DNA of 64,000 nucleotides, from the NCBI RefSeq assembly GCF_029688865.1, contig NZ_JARUKV010000020.1, positions 1 to 64,000 on the forward strand, in the 5' to 3' direction. The position numbers were made by a program, and so were the translations under genes. Positions 7,822 to 16,097 of the stretch are shown piece by piece. The notes under the pieces were generated by a model, which searched no databases, was not told the DNA's origin, and was given only the letters and a program-made list of their open reading frames with translations. How positions within the stretch are numbered: position 1 is the first letter of the stretch; every line of letters begins with the position of its first letter. This stretch comes from Natronococcus sp. A-GB7. GTDB taxonomy: Archaea; Halobacteriota; Halobacteria; Halobacteriales; Natrialbaceae.

Positions 7822-9915
7822 ATGGATGCTACCAGTCAGTCCGACAAACACGACAACGCACCTCGGGTGCTAAACGGTGCCGTCTACGCGTTCGGGGCGC
7901 TGTTGACGCTATTGACGATCGGCTACGCGACAGTGCTCGCGTTCGGCCTGCCGCGGGTCGGTATCTACCGCCAGTCGGAGTTGTACGTGAACGTCTTCCT
8001 CGGGCTCGGGCTGGCGACGTACTACGTCGACTGCGCGCGTACGACGTACCAGAGTAACCCCAACTCGGCGGCGGCCGCCGACGCGGGATCGAAGGGGTTG
8101 CGTGGTCGGCTCGGAGCCGTATACGCGCGGATCGATCCCGTAATTGTCATCGGCCTGGCAATCGCATCCCTCGCCTCGACCGCGTACGTTCATGTCAACT
8201 TTAATCGACTGTTTGAGGACGCCCACCTCGTCGGCTACACGACCGTCGACATTCTGGTCGGAACCGTCCTCATCGTTCTGGCCATCGACGCCACGCGACG
8301 CGCGTTCGGCTGGGTGATCGCGGCTGTCGCCATTGGCTCGGTGTTGTACGCTCACTGGCTGACGATCGGGCTTGTTTTCCTCGCTTCGAACGCAGTGCCC
8401 GTCGTCGACGTTCCCGAGGTATTCCGCCACACGGGAATGAGTTGGACCGAAATCGCTCGCGACGGCGCGATCAGTATCAACGGCGTCTACGACTCGACGC
8501 TGATGGGGATCGGCTCAACCTGGGTTGCGATCTTTATCATGTTCGCCGGCATCGCAAAGGCGTTCGGGTTGATGGAGTTCGTCCTCGACATCGGTCGCGA
8601 GTTTGGCTCTAGTCTCCGGACCGGTGTCGTTCAGGTCGCGGTCATCTCTAGTATGATTATGGGATCGATTACCGGCAGCGCCGCCGCGAACACGGCGACC
8701 ACGGGGAGTTTCACGATCCCTATGCTCCAAGAACAGGGCATTCGTGACGATTTCGCCGCCTCGATCGAGGCTGTCGCTTCGGCCGGCGGACAGATGCTCC
8801 CCCCGGTAATGGGTGTTGCCGCGTTTCTGATGGCAGATCTCTTGGGCGTCAGTTACGTCCAAGTCGTCCAAGCAGGTGTGATTCCGGCCGCGTTGTTTTA
8901 TTTCTCGGTCTGCGTTGCGGTTCACTTCGCCGTCCTCAAGTTCGGGTGGACGTCGGTCGAACTAACCTCATTCGACTGGCGGCTCCTGCTCAGTGGACTC
9001 CACTTTGTGGTCCCCCTGTTCGTGTTGCTGTACACGTTGATCTACCTCCGGTACACACCGCTGTCGGCAGGATTGTATACGATCCTCACGATCGTCGGCG
9101 TGATGGTCGTCAAAAACTTCTATGACGCTGGTATCGGACTCAACACCGCGCGATCCACAGGGAAACAGACACTCGACGGCGTCTCCCGTGGCGGTCTCGA
9201 GATGGCGCCGCTGGTCGGCGTCCTCGCTGCGATGGGTCTGATTGTCGAACTGCTCGAAGGGACAGGCCTGACCCAGGGAATCGCCACGACGATCATCGGG
9301 TTAGGCGGTGGATTGCTCATTGTCGTTCTGGTACTGGCGATGATCACCAGCATCTTGTTCGGCCTAGGGATGCCGACGCCAGCGGCGTACATCCTCGTCG
9401 TCGTTCTCGTCGCCCCCGGCGTCATTCAGATGGGGGTTCCTGAACTGACGACTCACATGTTCGTTTTCTACTTTGCGATGCTGTCGGCAATTACACCACC
9501 GGTCGCCATCTCGGTAGCCATCGGCTCGCGTATCGCCGGGACAAGCTTCATGAAATCATGCTTACAGGCGCTGCGGATCGGTGCGCCCGGATTCGTTATC
9601 CCGTTCGCCTTCGTCGCGAACAACAGCCTCATTTACTGGTCGACGGAGACGATGGTTGCATTCCCTCTCGTCCTTTTAGGGACAGTCGGGCTCATCGTGG
9701 CCACCGTTGGCTTTGACGGCGCACACGACCTCAGCTACCCGATCAGAGTCGGCTACGTGGCCGCAGCGTTCGCTGCGATGTTCGGCTCGCTCGGTCACTT
9801 CGGCCTTCAACTCGCCGGTGCCGGGCTCGTCGCCGCTGGGCTGGTCTACGCAAACCTGGTCGTCGGCTACAACGCCGAGGCTCGACGGGGAACCGAACCG
9901 TCGACGGCCGAGTGA
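7822..9915 (+). CDS. TRAP transporter 4TM/12TM fused permease
   Basis: 697 residues, almost entirely hydrophobic helices. The N-terminal four-helix DctQ-like part (to about residue 200) is fused to a DctM-like transport domain with MGSITGSAAANTATTGSF near residue 280 and SILFGLGMPTPAAYILVV near residue 515, both hallmarks of TRAP large subunits. It would couple import of the substrate delivered by the upstream binding lipoprotein to a cation gradient, presumably Na+. Translationally close to the upstream gene and likely co-transcribed. Confidence 0.93.
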   Translation: MDATSQSDKHDNAPRVLNGAVYAFGALLTLLTIGYATVLAFGLPRVGIYRQSELYVNVFLGLGLATYYVDCARTTYQSNPNSAAAADAGSKGLRGRLGAVYARIDPVIVIGLAIASLASTAYVHVNFNRLFEDAHLVGYTTVDILVGTVLIVLAIDATRRAFGWVIAAVAIGSVLYAHWLTIGLVFLASNAVPVVDVPEVFRHTGMSWTEIARDGAISINGVYDSTLMGIGSTWVAIFIMFAGIAKAFGLMEFVLDIGREFGSSLRTGVVQVAVISSMIMGSITGSAAANTATTGSFTIPMLQEQGIRDDFAASIEAVASAGGQMLPPVMGVAAFLMADLLGVSYVQVVQAGVIPAALFYFSVCVAVHFAVLKFGWTSVELTSFDWRLLLSGLHFVVPLFVLLYTLIYLRYTPLSAGLYTILTIVGVMVVKNFYDAGIGLNTARSTGKQTLDGVSRGGLEMAPLVGVLAAMGLIVELLEGTGLTQGIATTIIGLGGGLLIVVLVLAMITSILFGLGMPTPAAYILVVVLVAPGVIQMGVPELTTHMFVFYFAMLSAITPPVAISVAIGSRIAGTSFMKSCLQALRIGAPGFVIPFAFVANNSLIYWSTETMVAFPLVLLGTVGLIVATVGFDGAHDLSYPIRVGYVAAAFAAMFGSLGHFGLQLAGAGLVAAGLVYANLVVGYNAEARRGTEPSTAE

Positions 9916-9988
9916 GCGGCCGAGCGAACCCCTCTTCAACACGATTCAGAGTGACAACGCTTTTGTAGTGTTCACAGGACTCATACAT

Positions 9989-11545
9989 ATGACGAATCTC
10001 GTGACAGCGGTCGCCGACACCGTCGACTCAAACTCGGAGGCACCAGCTATCGCGTTCGATGGCCGGGAGGTGAGCTACGAGACGTTCTGGGAGCGTGCCG
10101 GGCAGTTCGCGCGGGCGCTCGACGACCGCGGGATTGGTGAAGGAGACCGCGTCGGGATCTACCTACCGAACCTTCCCCAGTTCGTGACGGCCTTTTATGG
10201 TACGCTGCGGGCCGGCGCCATCGTCGTCCCGATGAACCCTCAATACAAAGCCCGAGAAATCAGTCACCTACTCGGCGACAGTGGGGCGAAAGCGGTTGTC
10301 TCGCTTGCCGAGAAGGTTTCCGAGGTCGTCGACGTCATCGACGACACCGACGTCGAGCACGTGATCTCGGTCGGCGATGGCGCTGGCTCGGACAAGCCTG
10401 TCGACTTCGAGGTCTTTCTCGCCGACGAGACACTCGATATCGTTGATCGTGCCAACGATGACATCGCCGTCCAGCCCTACACATCGGGAACCACTGGAAC
10501 GCCGAAGGGTGTCCTGTTGACACATCATAACATCGCGTGGACAACGCGGGCGAACGCGGACGTTCCACCGGGTGGCTTTCAGGCCTCGGATCGGCTCATC
10601 GGCACCCTGCCTCTGTTCCATATCTACGGTATGTCCGTCGTCATGAACGGCGCGATGTATAGCGGCGGCACCTACTACCCGGTTTCCTCCTGGGATGCCC
10701 CAGCAGTAATGGACCAACTCGAGAACGACGAAATCACCATTATGTTCGGTGTACCAGCGATGTTCAACGACATGATCAACCAGCCGGACGCCGCCGAGTA
10801 CGAGTTTGAGGCGCTGCGGTTCGTCAACTCCGGCGGTGCGAGCCTCCCGACCGAGGTGCTCGAACGGTTCGAGTCACTGTATGATATCCAGCTCAACGAG
10901 GGTTACGGGTTAACCGAGACTAGTCCTGTCACTCACGCCAACACGTCCGATGCCCGTCGGAAGGGCAGTATCGGTCGACCGCTGGAGGGCGTACGGGCGA
11001 AGGTCGTCAACGAGGAGTTCGAAGAGGTGCCCCGTGTCAACGAAGGGCCCGTCGACGAGGAGGAGGCAGCGCTCCAAGAAATCACTGGAGAACTCGTCGT
11101 AGCCGGGCCGAACGTGATGAAAGGGTACTACGGCTTGCCGGAGGCCAACGAGGAGGTATTCACCGAGGTGGAGGGAACCCGCTGGTTCCATACGGGCGAT
11201 ATCTGCTACTGGGACGAGGACGATTTCTTTTTTGTCGTCGACCGCGAGAAGCACATGATCGTCACAGGCGGCTATAACGTTTACCCGCGCGAAGTTGAGG
11301 AACTCCTGTTCGAACACGAGGCTGTCGCCGACACCGCCGTTGTCGGCGTCCCCGATGAGCGGCGAGGTGAGACTGTCAAGGCGCTCGTGGTCCCGACGTC
11401 GGACGCTGAAGCAACACCTGAGGAAATCAAGCAGTACTGTCTCCGGAACATGGCGGAGTACAAACACCCACGCGAGGTAGAGTTCGTCGAGGAGCTCCCA
11501 CGAACAACGACCGGTAAGGTCCAGAAGTTCAAAATTCAGGATTAA
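9989..11545 (+). CDS. Acyl-CoA ligase (long-chain fatty acid-CoA ligase/aryl-CoA ligase type)
   Basis: 518 residues. Adenylate-forming motifs in order: YTSGTTGTPKGVLLTH near 162, NEGYGLTETSP near 303, FHTGDICYWDEDDFFFVVDR near 400, GGYNVYPREVEE near 427, and the C-terminal TTTGKVQKFK whose Lys is catalytic. It lacks the ACS-type N-terminal extension, so it resembles medium/long-chain or aromatic-acid ligases. The start at 9989 is the ATG directly before MTNLVTAVADTVDS; the frame is open upstream only by overlap with the permease gene. It is placed straight after the TRAP genes, which suggests that it activates the imported acid. Confidence 0.92.
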   Translation: MTNLVTAVADTVDSNSEAPAIAFDGREVSYETFWERAGQFARALDDRGIGEGDRVGIYLPNLPQFVTAFYGTLRAGAIVVPMNPQYKAREISHLLGDSGAKAVVSLAEKVSEVVDVIDDTDVEHVISVGDGAGSDKPVDFEVFLADETLDIVDRANDDIAVQPYTSGTTGTPKGVLLTHHNIAWTTRANADVPPGGFQASDRLIGTLPLFHIYGMSVVMNGAMYSGGTYYPVSSWDAPAVMDQLENDEITIMFGVPAMFNDMINQPDAAEYEFEALRFVNSGGASLPTEVLERFESLYDIQLNEGYGLTETSPVTHANTSDARRKGSIGRPLEGVRAKVVNEEFEEVPRVNEGPVDEEEAALQEITGELVVAGPNVMKGYYGLPEANEEVFTEVEGTRWFHTGDICYWDEDDFFFVVDREKHMIVTGGYNVYPREVEELLFEHEAVADTAVVGVPDERRGETVKALVVPTSDAEATPEEIKQYCLRNMAEYKHPREVEFVEELPRTTTGKVQKFKIQD

Positions 11546-11702
11546 GCGCGAACCGAACGGAGCTAAGCCGTTCTCGGCCACTGGGCCCTCACGCCGATCG
11601 AATAGCGACGCTTTTGTTTACAATTTTAACAAAATAGTAGATATTCCTTCCACTGTTTGTCAGAACCGAAGTTGTTTTGTAACCGGGTAACGTTATAGAG
11701 GT

Positions 11703-12842
11703 ATGGCATTCGCCCTGTCCGACGAGCACCGGGCAATCCGTGACGCCGTTCGCGAGTTCGGCGAGAACGAAATAAAGCCGGTGGCGGAGGAGTATGACCG
11801 AGAAGGAAAGTATCCCGAAGAGATCCGCAAGGAGGCGGCGAAATACGATTTCGTTGCGCCAGGAATACCCTTGGAATACGACGGAGCCGGGATGGATAAG
11901 ATTTCCTCGACTATCGTTACTGAGGAACTGTGGCGCGCCGACCCCGGCATCGGCTCCGCCGTCGGCTCCGCCGGCTTCGGAACGAACATGATCATGGAGT
12001 TCGGCGACGAGTGGATGAAAGAGGAGTGGTTACCGAAGATCGCTAACGGCGAGACCGCCTCTTGTTCGATGATCTCCGAGCCCGCACACGGTTCGAACGT
12101 CGCGGGCATCGAAACGATCGCCGAGAAGGAGGGTAACGGTTACGTCCTAAACGGCAACAAGATGTGGATCACGAACGGGACGGTTGCCGACGTCGGCGTT
12201 TTAATGGCCAAGACCAGTCCGGACGAGGGTCATCGTGGTATTACCGCTTTCCTCGTCGAGATGGACACCGACGGTATCTCAACCGAAAAGATCGATAACA
12301 AGCTTGGGATCCGTGCGTCAGACCTTGCGGAGGTCGTCGTGGACGACGTTCGCGTCCCCGAGGAAAACGTCATTGGCGAGGTCGACAAGGGGTTCTATCA
12401 GCTTATGGAGTTCTTTGCCTCCGGCCGAACGAGTGTCGCCTCGCAGGCGGTCGGTGCCGCACAGGGTGCACTCGACGCCGCGATCGACTACGCTGGCGAG
12501 CGCGAGCAGTTCGGCCAGAAGATCAAGGAGTTCCAGGCCATCGAGCACAAACTCGCCGAGATGGCGACCCGCGTCGAAGCGGCCCGCTCGCTGACCTACC
12601 GTGCCGCGACCGAAGTCGAGCAGAACAACCAGGACGTTGCCGCGCAGTTCTCGAGTATGGCGAAGCTTTTCGCCAGCGAAATCGCGGTCGAGGTCGCAGA
12701 CGAGGGCATTCAGGTTCACGGCGGCTCGGGCTACGTCACGGACTACCCAGCCGAGCGCTACTACCGTGACGCCCGCATCACGAAGATCTACGAGGGGACC
12801 TCGGAAATCCAGAAGAATATCATCGCGGATCAACTGCTGTAA
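11703..12842 (+). CDS. Acyl-CoA dehydrogenase (short/medium-chain type)
   Basis: 379 residues with the FAD/substrate signatures SCSMISEPAHGSN near 119 and HGGSGYVTDYPAERYYRD near 340, plus the C-terminal catalytic-Glu motif IYEGTSEIQ. It introduces the alpha,beta double bond and delivers electrons to ETF. Unlike the gene at 5297, it lacks the glutaryl-CoA-specific motifs, so the island carries two distinct dehydrogenases. It is probably expressed from its own promoter in the 157-bp gap after the ligase, which contains an AT-rich stretch around 11620-11645. Confidence 0.92.
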   Translation: MAFALSDEHRAIRDAVREFGENEIKPVAEEYDREGKYPEEIRKEAAKYDFVAPGIPLEYDGAGMDKISSTIVTEELWRADPGIGSAVGSAGFGTNMIMEFGDEWMKEEWLPKIANGETASCSMISEPAHGSNVAGIETIAEKEGNGYVLNGNKMWITNGTVADVGVLMAKTSPDEGHRGITAFLVEMDTDGISTEKIDNKLGIRASDLAEVVVDDVRVPEENVIGEVDKGFYQLMEFFASGRTSVASQAVGAAQGALDAAIDYAGEREQFGQKIKEFQAIEHKLAEMATRVEAARSLTYRAATEVEQNNQDVAAQFSSMAKLFASEIAVEVADEGIQVHGGSGYVTDYPAERYYRDARITKIYEGTSEIQKNIIADQLL

Positions 12843-12857
12843 GCAGCGGTTCGGTCG

Positions 12858-12863
12858 TTTTTT
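12858..12863 (+). terminator. Oligo-T terminator after the acyl-CoA dehydrogenase
   Basis: A run of six T (TCGGTCGTTTTTTG) begins 16 bases after the stop codon, in the 36-bp gap between two convergent genes. Archaeal termination commonly occurs at such T-runs. Confidence 0.5.
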
Positions 12864-12878
12864 GTTCGTGTCCTCCAC

Positions 12879-14021
12879 TCAGGGACTGGGTACGCGGAAC
12901 TCCACCGCAGCACCCTGCCCGTAACCGACGCACATCGTCGATAGGCCGAGGCCGCCGCCGCGTTTCCGAAGTTCGTGGATCAACGTGACGGGGAGGCGAG
13001 CGCCCGACGCACCGAGCGGATGCCCCAGCGCGATTGCACCGCCGTTGACGTTGAACACGTCGTCGTCAAAACCGAGTTCGTCCCGACAGTACAGCGTCTG
13101 ACTGGCAAAGGCCTCGTTGAGTTCGACGAGGTCGTAGTCGGTTGCGGAGCGGCCGTTTCGGTTCCACATACCCTGTACGGCTGGAACGGGTCCGATCCCC
13201 ATCACTTCGGGGTCGACGCCGGCAACTTCGTGGTCGCCGACTTCGGCCATGATCTCGAGTCCTCGTTCTTCGGCAAAGGCCTTGCTCGTGAGCATGACGG
13301 CCGCCGCCCCGTCGGAAATCTGAGAGGCGTTGGCAGCGGTGACAGTTCCATCTTCTTCAAAAGCCGGTGGCAGCCCCGAAATCTTCTCCTGGGTCGTGCC
13401 AGGACGGAGACCCTCGTCTTCCTCGACGACCTTCTCGTCAGTTTCGATGGGAACGATTTCGTCGTCGAAGCGGCCCTCATCGCTGGCCTCACAGGCGCGC
13501 TGCTGGCTGCGTGCACCGTAGGCGTCCTGTTCCTCTCGGCTGATGTCGTACCGCCGAGCAACCGTCTCGGCTGTCTGGCCCATCTGGAGGTCCGCGGCGT
13601 TGTACTGCTCCGCAATGGCGTCGTAGGACCCAATTCCCTTCTGGCGTTCAGTTCGGCTCATGTTCTCGACGCCACCCGCGACGATGACCGTCCGCTGCCC
13701 TGCACGGATGGAGTCGCTGGCGCTCATGATCGCCTCGGCAGAGGAAGCACAGAGCCGATCGATGGTAGTCCCAGGTACGTCCTCGCCGAGTTCGGAGCAG
13801 AGTGCGATCACGCGAGCGATGTTGTTGCTCTGTTCGTCAACCTGCATCGCACAGCCCCACCGAACGTCATCTACGTCATCACTCGTCAAGCCGGTGCGCT
13901 CAAGCATCGTGTCGACTAGCGGTACGGAAAGTTCTGCGCTGCCGGTTTCAGCGAAGGCGCCGTCGTGTTTTCCTTGTGGCGTTCGAACGGCTTGGACAAC
14001 TACTGGCTGGATATCACTCAT
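12879..14021 (-). CDS. Thiolase (acetyl-CoA acyltransferase)
   Basis: 380 residues. Catalytic Cys91 lies in TIDRLCASSAEA, the His in GGAIALGHPLGASG, and the second Cys in STMCVGYGQGAA. This complete triad of a degradative or biosynthetic thiolase cleaves 3-ketoacyl-CoA with CoA to acetyl-CoA and a shortened acyl-CoA. It is transcribed toward the acyl-CoA dehydrogenase and divergent from the 3-hydroxyacyl-CoA dehydrogenase, completing the beta-oxidation set. Confidence 0.94.
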   Translation of the reverse strand: MSDIQPVVVQAVRTPQGKHDGAFAETGSAELSVPLVDTMLERTGLTSDDVDDVRWGCAMQVDEQSNNIARVIALCSELGEDVPGTTIDRLCASSAEAIMSASDSIRAGQRTVIVAGGVENMSRTERQKGIGSYDAIAEQYNAADLQMGQTAETVARRYDISREEQDAYGARSQQRACEASDEGRFDDEIVPIETDEKVVEEDEGLRPGTTQEKISGLPPAFEEDGTVTAANASQISDGAAAVMLTSKAFAEERGLEIMAEVGDHEVAGVDPEVMGIGPVPAVQGMWNRNGRSATDYDLVELNEAFASQTLYCRDELGFDDDVFNVNGGAIALGHPLGASGARLPVTLIHELRKRGGGLGLSTMCVGYGQGAAVEFRVPSP

Positions 14022-14190
14022 CGGTTGTCACGATGTTTCAGGGGGAGGGGTAAAGTCGCTCCGTTCTCGGCAGGCGTCACGTTGCCCTATATCTCGCCTC
14101 GTCCCGTTCCGCCGACCGTACTGGTCACCACCAGCACGTAGAGTGCGCGAACAGGAACGCTTTTCATCGGTTCGCTTGTGGGTTTCGACC

Positions 14191-15078
14191 ATGCAAGTCA
14201 CGGTACTCGGAGCCGGCAGTATGGGTCACGGAATCGCACAGGTATCTGCGATGGCGGGCTACGATGTTGTCCTTCGAGACATCGAAGAAGAACTCGTCGA
14301 AGACGGACTCGAGGGCATCCGACAGAATCTCCGTGGGGGTGTCGACCGGGACAAAGTCAGTGAAGACGAGATGGAAGCAACGCTCGAGCGCATCGAAGGC
14401 ATGACCGACCTCACCGCTGCTGTCGACAACGCCGAACTCGTCATCGAGGCCGTCCCAGAGGACATGGATTTGAAGAAGGATGTACTCTCAGAAGTGGAGA
14501 GAAAAACAGACAAAGAGACGGTGATCGGCTCGAATACCTCCTCGCTCTCCGTCACGGAGATGGCGAGCACGCTCGAGTCGCCCGAACGAGTTATCGGCCT
14601 GCATTTCTTCAACCCGCCGCACCTGATGGACTTAGTCGAGATCGTAATTGCCGAGCAGACGAACGATCAAACCGAGAGGATTGCGACCGACTACGTCCGT
14701 GAGATCGGAAAAGAAGACGTCGTCGTCCGCGATAGCGCCGGTTTCGCGACTTCACGACTCGGCCTCGTGACGGGACTTGAGGCGATCCGAATGGTCGAGG
14801 AAGGCGTCGCTAGCCCAAACGACATCGACGAGGCGATGAAGATCGGCTACGGTTATCCGATGGGTCCGATCGAACTCGGGGACCACGTCGGACTCGACGT
14901 CCGCCTACACATCGCGGAGCATCTCCGCGAAGAGCTCGGCGAGCGGTTTAGGCCGCCTCAGGCACTACGCCGGAAGGTCCGTGCGGGCAAACTCGGCAAG
15001 AAGTCGGGTGAGGGATTCTACGTCTGGGAGGACGGCGAGCGCGTCGGAACGAGCGGCGACTGGGGTGAGGAGGAATGA
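14191..15078 (+). CDS. 3-hydroxyacyl-CoA dehydrogenase
   Basis: 295 residues. N-terminal NAD-binding Rossmann motif VTVLGAGSMGHGIAQ, catalytic His in GLHFFNPPHLMDLVEIV, and a C-terminal helical dimerisation domain with GYGYPMGPIELGDHVGLD. It oxidises 3-hydroxyacyl-CoA (for example 3-hydroxybutyryl-CoA) to 3-ketoacyl-CoA. The start at 14191 is set by the Rossmann N-terminus; upstream in-frame codons are antisense to the thiolase. The stop overlaps the following enoyl-CoA hydratase start by four bases, indicating translational coupling. Confidence 0.94.
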   Translation: MQVTVLGAGSMGHGIAQVSAMAGYDVVLRDIEEELVEDGLEGIRQNLRGGVDRDKVSEDEMEATLERIEGMTDLTAAVDNAELVIEAVPEDMDLKKDVLSEVERKTDKETVIGSNTSSLSVTEMASTLESPERVIGLHFFNPPHLMDLVEIVIAEQTNDQTERIATDYVREIGKEDVVVRDSAGFATSRLGLVTGLEAIRMVEEGVASPNDIDEAMKIGYGYPMGPIELGDHVGLDVRLHIAEHLREELGERFRPPQALRRKVRAGKLGKKSGEGFYVWEDGERVGTSGDWGEEE

Positions 15079-15896
15079 GCGAGACCGGACTGGCTGCGCT
15101 CGGCGACGAACTCGAACTGGTTTCCGTCTCGGTTGGCGACCATGCTGAAAGTGTCGCAACGATTGCGATCGAGCGCCCCGACGCGCGCAACGCGCTCAAC
15201 GGACAGGTTCGGAGCGAACTGAAGGAGGCCGTTGCCGCCGCGGACGACGACGACGGGGTCCGGGTACTCGTTCTCACCGGCAGCGAGGGCTCGGGCGCGT
15301 TCGTCGCTGGCGCGGACGTGACCGAGTTTAAGGATCGCGGATTAGTCGAGCAGCGCGAGGCCAGCGAGCACCCACGGGTCTACGAAACCGTCGACGACGC
15401 CTCGATTCCGATCATCGCCCGAATCAACGGTCACGCGCTCGGCGGCGGCTGTGAACTCGCACAGGCCTGCGACGTTCGCATCGCGGCTGCAGGAGCGAAG
15501 CTCGGTCAGCCCGAAATCAATCTCGGACTCATTCCAGGTGGCGGTGGCACACAACGGTTGACCCGCCTCGTCGGTGAGGGACAGGCAATGCGACTCGTCC
15601 TCTCCGGCGAACTCATTGACGCCACGGAAGCCGAAGAGATTGGCCTCGTCGATCAGGTATGCGACGAAGGCAACCTCGATGACACCGTCTACGAACTTTC
15701 AGCGTCGATGGCAGAGAAAAGCCCTCTCGCGCTCGAGTTCGCCAAGAAGGCCATCAAGGCGGGCTCGCGCATGGGAATCGAGGAGGGCCTTGAGTACGAG
15801 TCAGAGCTATTCGTCCAACTCTTCGCGACCGAGGACAAGGATGAGGGAATCGAGGCGTTCCTCGAGGGGCGTGAGCCGGAGTTCGATGGGAAGTAA
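15075..15896 (+). CDS. Enoyl-CoA hydratase/isomerase
   Basis: 273-residue crotonase-fold protein. The oxyanion-hole and active-site region read RINGHALGGGCELAQACDV and EINLGLIPGGGGTQRL. One catalytic Glu is in the GQPEINLG segment, while the other usual position can be matched only approximately. It hydrates trans-2-enoyl-CoA (crotonyl-CoA from glutaryl-CoA would fit) to the substrate of the gene it overlaps. Confidence 0.92.
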   Translation: MSETGLAALGDELELVSVSVGDHAESVATIAIERPDARNALNGQVRSELKEAVAAADDDDGVRVLVLTGSEGSGAFVAGADVTEFKDRGLVEQREASEHPRVYETVDDASIPIIARINGHALGGGCELAQACDVRIAAAGAKLGQPEINLGLIPGGGGTQRLTRLVGEGQAMRLVLSGELIDATEAEEIGLVDQVCDEGNLDDTVYELSASMAEKSPLALEFAKKAIKAGSRMGIEEGLEYESELFVQLFATEDKDEGIEAFLEGREPEFDGK

Positions 15897-16097
15897 GAGC
15901 CCGATATTCATTTGGAGATGCCTTCACCGCTCTCTCGGATCGTCCTCCTAACGCACGCACTCAACAGGTCCGATACATCGAAACAATTCGGCTATTCAGT
16001 GGTGTTGAGATGGTTCGACGGAGACATCTTCGGAAAGCGGATTCCGAAAGGCTGCTACTGAACAAGAACTAAGTCGCGGCCCCTCGCCTAATTGAAC